A DNA stretch of 64,000 nt. Origin: Pseudomonas sp. PB101. GTDB lineage: Bacteria; Pseudomonadota; Gammaproteobacteria; Pseudomonadales; Pseudomonadaceae. Below, piece after piece: positions 56,334-64,000 of the stretch; within the stretch, counting starts at the first letter, position 1, and the number at the start of each line of letters is the position of its first letter. The notes beneath the pieces were generated by a model. That model worked only from the letters and a program-made list of their open reading frames with translations. It ran no database searches and had not been told where the DNA came from. Made by a program: the position numbers and the translations under genes. The stretch is from NCBI RefSeq assembly GCF_009764265.1, contig NZ_RWIR01000070.1:1-64000 (forward strand), in the 5' to 3' direction.

Positions 56334-56428
56334 CTTCGCGGGCAAGCCCGCTCCCACAGTGATCCTGGTCGGCCACCAAATCAGATTCAGACGGAGAAAC
56401 TTGTGGGAGCGGGCTTGCCCGCGAAGGC
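56334..56428. repeat. REP doublet (REPIN), GCGGGC core
   Basis: TTCGCGGGCAAGCCCGCTCC (56334 onward) and its inverse at 56401-56427 follow cobK after 30 bases. It probably marks the end of the cob transcript. Confidence 0.85.
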
Positions 56429-56456
56429 GTCCTGTCTGGCGACGTTCAGCGACGTC

Positions 56457-56633
56457 AACCACACCATCTGTGCACGTATCCAAAGTGATCCGACATTTGC
56501 CCAAGCATTCCGAATCGAAGTCGCTACACTCTTTCATAACGGCGAGCCAGAAATTGCTCAACCCATGTTGGACCTGTTGATTCAGGTGCTGCGACACCAA
56601 ACCGCACGCCGCCTTTTTACTTATCGGCCCTGA
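56457..56633 (+). pseudogene. Remnant of a HigA-like antitoxin
   Basis: This frame encodes ICARIQSDPTFAQAFRIEV followed by ATLFHNGEPEIAQPML. That closely resembles the N-terminal half of the small Pseudomonas antitoxin-type regulators with DPEFAQALLDEAATLFLNGEPETAR. There is no start codon in a sensible place (the frame runs back into the REP doublet), and the DNA-binding half is missing after about 58 residues. No toxin gene lies beside it. I read it as a decayed fragment; chance similarity is possible. Confidence 0.5.
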
Positions 56634-56683
56634 TCAGGCTAAATAGCCCGCGCCTGATCGCCCACCCAAACGGATTTTGCCCC

Positions 56684-57082
56684 ATGTCCCGACAACGGCT
56701 CGCAATTGCCTGGATAGCCTGCTTCGCAGTGCTGTTCAACATGCTCGCCATGCCGATGTCCGGAGCGATGGCGCAGACGGCGAAGTCACCCGCCGAACAG
56801 TTGTTGTGGGGCAGCTTCTGCAGCTCCGGCGGCACCAGGATGGTGGCAATTTCCATCGGCGACCTTGAACAGAAAGCCCCGCAAAACGACGATCATTCCA
56901 ACATGCAGCATTGCTGGTGCTGCTCGGGTTCTGCGCCATTGGTGGCGTTGCCTGGGCATGCGCCACAGCTGTATTTCGCGCACTTCGAGTCCAACCGAAG
57001 CCTGCCTGCAACCTCGCTTGAAAGCCCCTCACCGCGCCAGCAATGGCCGAGTCTCAACCCCCGCGCGTCCCCTCTGGTGTGA
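56684..57082 (+). CDS. DUF2946 protein, copper-linked
   Basis: The 132-residue exported protein has a signal sequence (about 1-30) and the DUF2946 pattern with a Cys cluster HCWCCSG (about 77-83). DUF2946 proteins are often found beside copper transport genes. The function is unknown; metal binding by the Cys/His residues is inference. It is the first gene of the presumed copper set, 47 bases before the PCuAC gene. Confidence 0.8.
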   Translation: MSRQRLAIAWIACFAVLFNMLAMPMSGAMAQTAKSPAEQLLWGSFCSSGGTRMVAISIGDLEQKAPQNDDHSNMQHCWCCSGSAPLVALPGHAPQLYFAHFESNRSLPATSLESPSPRQQWPSLNPRASPLV

Positions 57083-57129
57083 TTTTTTCTCGCAATTGAC
57101 CTGCGTTTAAATCGTTCCGGAGAACTGCC

Positions 57130-57609
57130 ATGTTGAACAAACTCATCGTTCTGGCCGCCTTGTTGCTGCCTGCCTGCTTTGCCAATGCCCACGAATACAA
57201 GGTCGGCGCACTGGAGATCGCTCACCCGTGGTCCCAGGAGTTGCCACCCAACGCACCCACCGTCGCGGCGTATTTCGTGATCGACAATGAAGGCAAGAAC
57301 GCCGACCGCCTGCTCAGCGTCGACACACCGATTGCCGGTGAAGCGCAATTGCATGAGCATGTGATGCAAGGCGACTTGATGAAAATGCAGCACGTACCGA
57401 GCGTGGAAGTGCCCGCCGGTGGTGAGGTCACTTTCGCACCGATGGCCTATCACGTGATGTTGCTGGGCCTCAAGGACCGCAGCCTGCTGGTTGACGGCAA
57501 GCGCTTCCCCATGACGCTGCACTTCGAGAAGGCCGGTGACGTGACGGTCGAGGTCACGGTGCAGAAACAGGCGCCGGACACCATGCAAGCGCACGTGCAC
57601 AATCCGTAA
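57130..57609 (+). CDS. Periplasmic copper chaperone PCuAC
   Basis: The 159-residue periplasmic protein has a signal peptide ending ANA (about 1-20) and the PCu(A)C copper-binding motif: His and Met in HEHVMQGDLMKMQHV, followed by YHVMLLGL. PCuAC proteins bind Cu(I) and deliver it, for example to cytochrome oxidase CuA. It lies between two DUF2946 genes in the copper set. Confidence 0.92.
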   Translation: MLNKLIVLAALLLPACFANAHEYKVGALEIAHPWSQELPPNAPTVAAYFVIDNEGKNADRLLSVDTPIAGEAQLHEHVMQGDLMKMQHVPSVEVPAGGEVTFAPMAYHVMLLGLKDRSLLVDGKRFPMTLHFEKAGDVTVEVTVQKQAPDTMQAHVHNP

Positions 57610-57630
57610 TCGCCTGAGCTGACCAAGCCC

Positions 57631-58080
57631 ATGCGCCCGCTTAGCGCCAGGTCATCCAGGTCGCGTCATCAGGCATTGAGCCTGACACGTGGCAGCTGGA
57701 TCAGCCTGTTCGCCATGCTGATGATCTTTATCGGTCCGCTGATTTCTCAGTCGATGCCGATGGATTCGCGCGCCATGTCGATGACCATGCCTATGGGCAT
57801 GAGCATGGACATGGACATGTCGGCGATGGAACATGCCGACCACGGCAAACAAGACTCCGCCGAGCACTGCCCGCCTGCCCCGGGGCACCACGTGCTGTGG
57901 GAAAAATGCGGCTATTGCAGCCTGCTGTTCAATTGCCCGGCGCTGACCGGTGGCGTGTCTTTCGCCAACTTCGTCATCGCGCCCGTCAACACCTACACCA
58001 CACCCTCACCGCGCCTGGGCCACGCCCGGCAAACCTTCTTCCCCGGCGCCCGCACCCGCGCCCCGCCTTCCGTCGCGTAA
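57631..58080 (+). CDS. DUF2946 protein with Met/His-rich segment
   Basis: The 149-residue protein has a membrane or signal helix at about 22-40 and a strongly Met/His/Asp-rich stretch (about 43-75, repeats of MSMTMPMG and MDMDM). The DUF2946 Cys motif CGYCSLLFNC follows at about 91-100. The Met-rich part looks like a copper-binding sequence, as in CopA/CopC-type proteins. The gene is 21 bases after PCuAC and 108 bases before the receptor gene. Confidence 0.82.
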   Translation: MRPLSARSSRSRHQALSLTRGSWISLFAMLMIFIGPLISQSMPMDSRAMSMTMPMGMSMDMDMSAMEHADHGKQDSAEHCPPAPGHHVLWEKCGYCSLLFNCPALTGGVSFANFVIAPVNTYTTPSPRLGHARQTFFPGARTRAPPSVA

Positions 58081-58188
58081 ACACCCGCATCCGATCTCAC
58101 ACGGTCCGCAAGACAACCAACGCTCGTTCCCACAGGGATTGCGCAGGCTGCCGGCCGTGTCGTTTACGACTGTACGATGGAAATTGTC

Positions 58189-60306
58189 ATGTCCAGCTTT
58201 TCTGCTGTCCCGTGCTTGAGCCCTGCCCAAGCCTCTTATGGCCTGAACGTATCCGGCGTTCGTTTCAGGCACGCCACCGCGATCCTGTGCGGTGCGTTGC
58301 TGGCGCCTTCTGCGCTCGCCGATGAACATGCCGGTCACACTGAAGAGCTGAGCCCGACGGTGATTACCGCCGTTGCCCCCAGTTCACCCTTGACCATCGT
58401 CACCAATCCCAAGGACCCGCGCCAACCGGTGCCGGCCAGCGACGGCGCTGATTACCTGAAGACCATCCCGGGCTTCGCCATGGTGCGCAATGGCGGCACC
58501 AACGGCGATCCGGTGTTGCGCGGCATGTTCGGTTCGCGGCTGAACATTCTCACCAACGGCAGCATGATGCTCGGCGCCTGCCCGGGCCGGATGGACGCCC
58601 CGACGTCCTACATCTCACCGGAAACCTACGACAAGCTCACCGTGATCAAAGGCCCGCAAACCGTGCTGTGGGGACCGGGGGCTTCGGCCGGGACCATTCT
58701 GTTCGACCGCGAACCGGAGCACTTCGGCGAACTCGGCACCCGGGTCAACGCCAGCGTGCTGGCCGGCTCCTACGGCCGCTTCGACAAACTGGTGGACGCC
58801 GCAGCCGGCGGCCAGTCGGGTTACGTGCGGGTCATCGGCAACACCGCGCACTCCGACGACTACCAGGACGGCAACAACGACACCGTGGCGTCGCGTTATG
58901 AGAAATGGAACGGTGATGTGGCGGTTGGCTGGACGCCGAATGCCGACACCTTGCTGGAACTGACCGCCGGCCGTGGCGACGGTGATGCCCGCTACGCCGG
59001 GCGCGGCATGGATGGTGCGCAGTTCCTGCGCGAGAGCCTCGGCTTGCGATTCGAGCAATCCAACATCGGCGAGGTACTGGATAAGATCGAGGCGCAGGTC
59101 TACTACAACTACGCCGACCACGTGATGGACAACTACACCCTGCGCACGCCGTCCGGCACCGGCATGATGGCTGGCCCCATGGCCTCCAACGTCGACCGCC
59201 GCACGCTCGGTGCACGGGTCAAGGCCACCTGGCGCTGGGCCGATGTGCAACTGATCAGCGGCATCGACGCGCAGACCAACGAGCATCGCCAGCGCAGCGC
59301 CATGGGCGTCGACACCTACAAGGACCTGCCGTACACCAAGGACGCCGACTTCCATAACTACGGCGTGTTCGGCGAACTGACCTGGTACGCCGCCGACCGT
59401 GACCGCCTGATCAGCGGCGCACGCCTGGACCGCGCCTCGGCCAAGGATTATCGGCAGACCACCGGCTCGGGCATGATGACCCGCCCGAACCCAACGGCTG
59501 ACGACACCCGCGCCGACACCCTGCCGAGCGGTTTCATCCGCTACGAGCATGACCTGGCCGACAGCCCGACCACCTTGTACGCAGGCCTCGGTCACAGCCA
59601 GCGGTTCCCGGATTACTGGGAGCTGTTTTCACCCAACTCCGGCCCCGCCGGCTCGGTGAATGCCTTCGACTCGATCAAACCGGAAAAAACCACCCAGTTC
59701 GATTTCGGCCTGCAATACAAGACCGAATCACTGGAAGCCTGGGCCTCGGCTTACGTCGGGCAGGTGCGCGACTACATCCTGTTCAACTACACGCCCGGGA
59801 TGATGGGCACGACCTCACAAGCCGAGAACATCGACGCGCGAATCATGGGCGGCGAACTGGGTGCCGCCTACAACCTCACCGACAACTGGAAGGCCGACGC
59901 GACCCTGGCCTACGCCTGGGGCAAGAACAGCAGCGATGGCACTGCATTGCCGCAGATGCCGCCGCTGGATGCCCGTTTCGGCCTGACCTACAGCGAAGAC
60001 AACTGGAGCGCCGGCGCACTGTGGAGAGTGGTCGCCGCACAAAACCGCATCGACCAGGACAAGGGCAACGTGGTCGGCAAGGATTTCGACAAGACGCCGG
60101 GGTTCGGCGTGTTCTCCCTCAACGGTGCCTATCGGATCAACAGCAACTGGAAGGTCAGCAGCGGCGTCGACAACCTGTTCGGCAAGGCTTACGCCGAGCA
60201 CTTGAACCTGGCCGGTAATGCCGGTTTCGGCTACCCGGCCAATGACCCGCAAGCCATCAAGGAGCCGGGGCGAACGCTCTGGACCAAGGTGGACATGAGT
60301 TTCTAA
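58189..60306 (+). CDS. oprC: TonB-dependent copper receptor OprC
   Basis: The 705-residue outer-membrane receptor has a signal peptide (about 1-44), a plug domain (TVITAVAPSSPLTIV..., IKGPQTVLWGPGASAGTI) and a beta barrel ending in F. The copper-binding motif of OprC is present: CPGRM with Cys131/Met135 and HVM with His311/Met313. Each lies 12 residues before the numbers I recall for P. aeruginosa OprC. It should import copper using TonB energy. I chose the ATG at 58189, with GGA upstream; an ATG at 58177 is possible. Confidence 0.92.
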   Translation: MSSFSAVPCLSPAQASYGLNVSGVRFRHATAILCGALLAPSALADEHAGHTEELSPTVITAVAPSSPLTIVTNPKDPRQPVPASDGADYLKTIPGFAMVRNGGTNGDPVLRGMFGSRLNILTNGSMMLGACPGRMDAPTSYISPETYDKLTVIKGPQTVLWGPGASAGTILFDREPEHFGELGTRVNASVLAGSYGRFDKLVDAAAGGQSGYVRVIGNTAHSDDYQDGNNDTVASRYEKWNGDVAVGWTPNADTLLELTAGRGDGDARYAGRGMDGAQFLRESLGLRFEQSNIGEVLDKIEAQVYYNYADHVMDNYTLRTPSGTGMMAGPMASNVDRRTLGARVKATWRWADVQLISGIDAQTNEHRQRSAMGVDTYKDLPYTKDADFHNYGVFGELTWYAADRDRLISGARLDRASAKDYRQTTGSGMMTRPNPTADDTRADTLPSGFIRYEHDLADSPTTLYAGLGHSQRFPDYWELFSPNSGPAGSVNAFDSIKPEKTTQFDFGLQYKTESLEAWASAYVGQVRDYILFNYTPGMMGTTSQAENIDARIMGGELGAAYNLTDNWKADATLAYAWGKNSSDGTALPQMPPLDARFGLTYSEDNWSAGALWRVVAAQNRIDQDKGNVVGKDFDKTPGFGVFSLNGAYRINSNWKVSSGVDNLFGKAYAEHLNLAGNAGFGYPANDPQAIKEPGRTLWTKVDMSF

Positions 60307-60312
60307 AAGCTT

Positions 60313-60351
60313 CGCGAGCAAGCTCGCTCTGTAGGAGCGAGCTTGCTCGCG
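60313..60351. repeat. Perfect REP hairpin
   Basis: CGCGAGCAAGCTCGCTC (60313-60329) pairs perfectly with the inverse at 60335-60351 around TGTAG. This is two REP halves with almost no spacer, seven bases after the oprC stop. It may attenuate transcription between oprC and the PepSY gene. Confidence 0.85.
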
Positions 60352-60413
60352 ATCGGTTGCAAGGCAACCGCCAAACAAACAACTAAAAGATCCAGCCAAG
60401 CGGAGCACACGTG

Positions 60414-61793
60414 ATGAAACAGCCCAAAGTGAACTTCTACAACCTGGCCTGGCGCTGGCATTTCTATGCCGGATTGTTCGTTGCGCCCTTCATGGTGATG
60501 CTGGCCCTGACCGGCACCATCTACCTGTTCAAGCCGCAACTCGATTCGCTGATGTACAGCAGCCTGCTCAACGTCCCGGCCGGTCATCACACCGTTGCGG
60601 CCGACGACCTGCTCAAGCGGGTAAAAGGCGCGTATCCACAGGCAACGATCAAACAGTACCTGCCACCGGTCAATGCCGAACGCAGCGCCCAGTTTGTCGT
60701 GCTCAACGATGGCCAGGAGCTGAATGTTTTCGTCGACCCTTACCACGGCGACATCCTCGGCGAGCAAGACGCCAAGAAGAACCTGCAAGCCATTGCACGG
60801 GCAATTCACGGCGAGCTGATGATCGGCACCGTCGGCGACCGGCTGATCGAACTGGCCGCCGGTTGGGGCGTGGTGCTGGTGGTTTCCGGGGTATTTCTGT
60901 GGTGGCCGCGCGGTCAGGCCGCCGGCATCCTGTGGCCACGCCTGAGCAGCCGCGGGCGGGTGCTTTGGCGTGACCTGCATGCCGTCACCGGATTCTGGGG
61001 CGCCTCCCTGCTGTTGGTGATGCTGCTCAGCGGCATGACCTGGACCGGGTTCTGGGGCCAGCAATACGCGGCGGTCTGGAACGTGTTCCCGGCGGCCATG
61101 TGGGATGACGTGCCGAAGTCCGACGTCGAGGCGCGCAGCCTCAACAGCGCCACTCGCCAGACCGTGCCCTGGGCCATGGAAAATACACCGATGCCAATGT
61201 CCGGCGATCATGCCGAACACATGGCCCACGACGGTGCGCAGGCCGGCCCGGCCGCGCCGACCATCAGCCTGCAGGACGTGCAAAACATCGCCGTGCAAAG
61301 CAAGGTCGAGCCGGGTTACAGCATCACCTTGCCGACCACCGCCACCGGTGTGTTCACCATCGCCGTGTTCGCCGACGACCCGCGCAACGACGCCACATTG
61401 CACATCGATCAATACACCGGCAAGGTCCTGGCCGATGTGCGTTACGAGCAATACGGCGCCGTCGCCCGCGCCACGGAAATCGGCGTGATGCTGCACGAAG
61501 GCAAGATGTTCGGCACGCTCAATCAGATCATAGTGCTGCTGATCTGCCTGATGATCCTGCTCAGTGCGGTCAGCGGCGTGGTGATCTGGTGGAAGCGTCG
61601 TCCGCAGGGAAAACTCGGCGTGCCGCCGCTGCGTCACGACCTGCCGAAATGGAAAACCGCCATGGTGATCATGTTCGCCCTGGCGGTGGCCTTCCCGTTG
61701 GTGGGTGCTTCGCTGGTGGTGGTGTGGGTGCTGGATCGCGTGCTGTTGTCGCGTTTTACCCGGCAGACTGAGAGCGCCTCATCTTCATCATGA
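60414..61793 (+). CDS. PepSY-domain membrane protein
   Basis: The 459-residue inner-membrane protein is of the PepSY-associated TM family. Helices are at about 15-40, 148-170, 195-215, 365-385 and 420-445, with PepSY-type regions between them. A periplasmic loop is rich in Met and His (PMPMSGDHAEHMAHDG, about 260-278). Such proteins, often next to TonB receptors, may be metal or siderophore reductases. Here the copper receptor and Met/His loop suggest a copper role. ATG 60414 has GGAG upstream. Confidence 0.85.
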   Translation: MKQPKVNFYNLAWRWHFYAGLFVAPFMVMLALTGTIYLFKPQLDSLMYSSLLNVPAGHHTVAADDLLKRVKGAYPQATIKQYLPPVNAERSAQFVVLNDGQELNVFVDPYHGDILGEQDAKKNLQAIARAIHGELMIGTVGDRLIELAAGWGVVLVVSGVFLWWPRGQAAGILWPRLSSRGRVLWRDLHAVTGFWGASLLLVMLLSGMTWTGFWGQQYAAVWNVFPAAMWDDVPKSDVEARSLNSATRQTVPWAMENTPMPMSGDHAEHMAHDGAQAGPAAPTISLQDVQNIAVQSKVEPGYSITLPTTATGVFTIAVFADDPRNDATLHIDQYTGKVLADVRYEQYGAVARATEIGVMLHEGKMFGTLNQIIVLLICLMILLSAVSGVVIWWKRRPQGKLGVPPLRHDLPKWKTAMVIMFALAVAFPLVGASLVVVWVLDRVLLSRFTRQTESASSSS

Positions 61794-61859
61794 AACAGGC
61801 GAGATGCGCGGGGCGAAAGGCACTGTAAACTCCCCGCGCATCAACTCAAGAGCTCCTGC

Positions 61860-62648
61860 ATGACCTCGCTGAACCTCACAAACCTCGCCTGGGCCCCACT
61901 GGGCCACGGCCATTGCCACCACCAGTTCCAGCTGCGTGACGCCTCGCTGCACGTGGCCGCCGGCGAGTTCGTCGGGCTGATCGGCCCCAACGGCAGTGGC
62001 AAGACCAGCCTGCTGCGTTGTGCCTGGCGCTTCAGCAAACCGCACAGCGGCGAGGTCAGGCTCGATCACCACAACGTCTGGCAACAGTCTTCACGCTGGT
62101 GTGCGCAACGCATCGCCGTGGTCTTGCAAGAATTCCCCGACACCTTCGGCCTGACCGTCGAGGAAGTGATCGCCATGGGGCGCACGCCGCACAAAGGCCT
62201 GTTCGAGGGCGACTCGCTCGAAGACTCGAAGCTCATCATGCAGGCTCTGGAGTCGGTCGGCCTCAAGGGCTTCGAAGACCATGGTTTCGCCACCCTCTCC
62301 GGCGGTGAAAAACAGCGGGTTATCCTCGCCCGCGCCCTGGCCCAGCAACCGCAACTGCTGATCCTCGACGAACCGACCAACCACCTCGACCCACGCTATC
62401 AGCTTGAGCTTTTGAAACTGGTCAAGCACTTGAACATCGGCACCCTGGCGAGCATCCACGACCTCAACCTGGCGGCGGCTTTTTGTGATCGGCTGTACGT
62501 GATCGACCATGGCCGCATCGTCGCCAGCGGCACGCCGAAGGAAGTCCTGACCGCTGCGCTGCTGCGCGATGTGTTTGGCGTCCAGGCGCTGGTCGATGAC
62601 CATCCGCTACACGGCTACCCCCGAATCACCTGGATAACCCAAGCATGA
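61860..62648 (+). CDS. ABC transporter ATP-binding protein, BtuD/FecE type
   Basis: The 262-residue ATPase has Walker A GPNGSGKTS (Lys48), signature LSGGEKQRV (about 145-153) and Walker B LLILDEPTNHLD. It belongs to the iron-chelate/cobalamin importer class. It overlaps the binding-protein gene by ATGA. The neighbourhood, the cob cluster plus the importer, matches PA2912-PA2914 from memory and suggests corrinoid or cobalt-related uptake, but the substrate is not proven. Confidence 0.9.
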   Translation: MTSLNLTNLAWAPLGHGHCHHQFQLRDASLHVAAGEFVGLIGPNGSGKTSLLRCAWRFSKPHSGEVRLDHHNVWQQSSRWCAQRIAVVLQEFPDTFGLTVEEVIAMGRTPHKGLFEGDSLEDSKLIMQALESVGLKGFEDHGFATLSGGEKQRVILARALAQQPQLLILDEPTNHLDPRYQLELLKLVKHLNIGTLASIHDLNLAAAFCDRLYVIDHGRIVASGTPKEVLTAALLRDVFGVQALVDDHPLHGYPRITWITQA

Positions 62649-63604
62649 ATTTTCGTTCCCTGCTGCGCTCCTGCCTCCCCCTCGCGATGCTGCTCGAAAG
62701 CGTCCAGGCATTGGCCGAAACCACCCGATACCCGCTGACGATCAAAAGCTGCAACCGCGAAGTGACCTTCCAGCAGGCACCGCAACACGCTCTGAGCCAC
62801 GACATCAACATGACCCAGATGATGCTCGCCCTCGGCCTCAAGCCACGGATGGCCGGCTACAGCGGCATCAGTGGCTGGAAGGCCGTCACGCCCGAGATGC
62901 AGAACATCCTCGAAGGCCTGCCGGAACTGGCGGCCAAGTACCCGTCGGTGGAAACCCTGCTCAATGCCAACGTCGATTTTCTCTTTGCCGGTTGGGACTA
63001 CGGCATGCGCGTCGGCGGCGACCTCACGCCGCAAACCCTGCAACCGTTGGGCATCAACGTGTATGAGCTGAGCGAGTCCTGCGCATTCGTGATGAAACGT
63101 CCGCCGGCCAGTCTCGAAGACACCTACAACGACCTGCGCAACCTCGGCAGGATCTTCGACGTGCAGGACCGCGCCAACGCCCTGATCGCCGACATGCAGG
63201 CGCAAGTCGCGGACATTCGCAAAGACCTGCCTGCGGACAAACCGCGGGTGTTTCTCTACGACAGCGGCGAAGACCGGGCCATGACCTCAGGCCGCCTGGG
63301 CATGCCACAAGCGCTGATCGACGCCGCTGGCGGGCGCAATATCCTGGAGGATGTCGACGCCAGCTGGACCCGGGTCAACTGGGAGAGCGTGGTCGAGCAC
63401 AATCCGCAGGTGATCGTGATCGTCGACTACAGCGAAATCACTGCCGAACAGAAGATTCAATTCCTGCTGAGCAACAAGGCCCTGCAATCGGTGGACGCGA
63501 TCAAGCACCGGCACTTCATCGTCATCCCGTATGTGCAGGCCACGCCGGGGATCGATAACGTGCTGGCGGTCGCAACGCTGGCCAAGGGTTTCCACGGCGA
63601 ATGA
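62645..63604 (+). CDS. Periplasmic binding protein, BtuF/FecB type
   Basis: The 319-residue protein has a signal peptide (about 1-24, ALAE) and a type III periplasmic binding-protein fold with two lobes (PQHALSHDINMTQMMLALGL; KYPSVETLLNANVDFLFAGW; NPQVIVIVDY). It delivers a chelate to the adjacent permease. The sequence does not show the ligand; corrinoid, cobalt or iron chelate are possible. It overlaps both flanking genes by four bases. Confidence 0.9.
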   Translation: MNFRSLLRSCLPLAMLLESVQALAETTRYPLTIKSCNREVTFQQAPQHALSHDINMTQMMLALGLKPRMAGYSGISGWKAVTPEMQNILEGLPELAAKYPSVETLLNANVDFLFAGWDYGMRVGGDLTPQTLQPLGINVYELSESCAFVMKRPPASLEDTYNDLRNLGRIFDVQDRANALIADMQAQVADIRKDLPADKPRVFLYDSGEDRAMTSGRLGMPQALIDAAGGRNILEDVDASWTRVNWESVVEHNPQVIVIVDYSEITAEQKIQFLLSNKALQSVDAIKHRHFIVIPYVQATPGIDNVLAVATLAKGFHGE

Positions 63605-64000
63605 TCAACCGTCGCTACGCCCTGTTGCTGATCGTCCTCGGTGCGCTGTTGCTGGTTTCGTGCGTGGTGTCCCTGGGTTTCGGTCCGGCGCGGATACCGC
63701 TGGACATCGTGTGGCGCATCCTGCTGCACAAGCTGTTCGGTTTCGGTGTGGCGGACTGGAGCCCCGGGCAAGAACATATCGTCTGGCTGATCCGCGTCCC
63801 GCGCGTGCTGCTCGGCGCGCTCGTAGGCGCCGGACTGGCGCTGATCGGTGCGGTGCTGCAAGCGGTGACGCGTAACCCGCTGGCTGACCCGCACCTGCTC
63901 GGCGTGACGTCCGGCGCCACTCTCGGTGCGGTGATCGTCGTGCTGCATGTCGGAGAAATCGCCGGCCTGCTGACTTTGCCGATCGCGGCATTCATCGGCG
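63601..64000 (+). CDS. FecCD/BtuC-type ABC permease, partial
   Basis: The first about 133 residues are visible; the gene continues beyond the window. They contain an N-terminal helix, DIVWRILLHKLFG, and the family motif VLLGALVGAGLALIGAVLQA followed by NPLADPHLLGVTSGATLGAV. It is the permease of the importer encoded by the two preceding genes. Confidence 0.92.
   Translation, partial: MINRRYALLLIVLGALLLVSCVVSLGFGPARIPLDIVWRILLHKLFGFGVADWSPGQEHIVWLIRVPRVLLGALVGAGLALIGAVLQAVTRNPLADPHLLGVTSGATLGAVIVVLHVGEIAGLLTLPIAAFIG

Overview
The window is chromosomal DNA of a Pseudomonas, most likely of the P. fluorescens group. The signs are high GC content, many 'TGTRGGAGC(C/G/A)...' type REP palindromes between genes, and long gene blocks whose order matches, from memory, P. 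aeruginosa neighbourhoods: the flp-tad/pprAB region, speA to retS (PA4839-PA4856) and the cob cluster (PA2903-PA2914). I see no rRNA, tRNA, CRISPR array, prophage or complete insertion sequence. There are about 60 protein genes; one gene runs off the right edge.

Region 1 (1-16.5 kb) is a type IVb (Flp/Tad) pilus locus. It holds the Flp pilin, RcpC, the RcpA secretin, TadZ, the TadA ATPase, TadB/TadC platform proteins, the TadD lipoprotein, a DUF3613 protein, the FppA prepilin peptidase, a TadE/F-like minor pilin and TadG, with the PprA/PprB two-component system and an extra receiver-only regulator. Two copies of a 0.27 kb repeat lie directly downstream of two regulator genes and bracket the assembly block.

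Region 2 (16.8-23.2 kb) is mixed: two tandem DUF4136 lipoproteins, the tRNA-modifying CmoM, a MazG-like pyrophosphohydrolase, a small membrane protein, a DinF-type MATE exporter, and an isolated short VgrG with a DUF4123 adaptor but no effector gene.

Region 3 (23.4-46.9 kb) is core housekeeping and signalling. It carries arginine decarboxylase, a SUI1 protein, a NUDIX hydrolase, a DUF2333 protein, the GcbA diguanylate cyclase, a CtpL-like chemoreceptor, DsbD, AroQ, AccB/AccC, PrmA, a DUF3426 protein, DusB-Fis, PurH, PurD, the RetS hybrid sensor and MarC. GcbA, RetS and PprAB all act on attachment or biofilm, so the window is rich in surface-lifestyle control.

Region 4 (47.0-48.5 kb) is a two-gene, less GC-rich cassette of mutually similar proteins that I cannot assign. 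It is the best candidate here for an undescribed system.

Region 5 (48.7-64 kb) is the cobalamin corrin-ring cluster, arranged as two divergent operons (cobG-H-I-J leftward; cobL-cbiD-cobK rightward). A copper-acquisition gene set (two DUF2946 proteins, PCuAC chaperone, OprC-type receptor, PepSY membrane protein) follows, and then a BtuCDF/FecBCD-type ABC importer that is cut by the window end.
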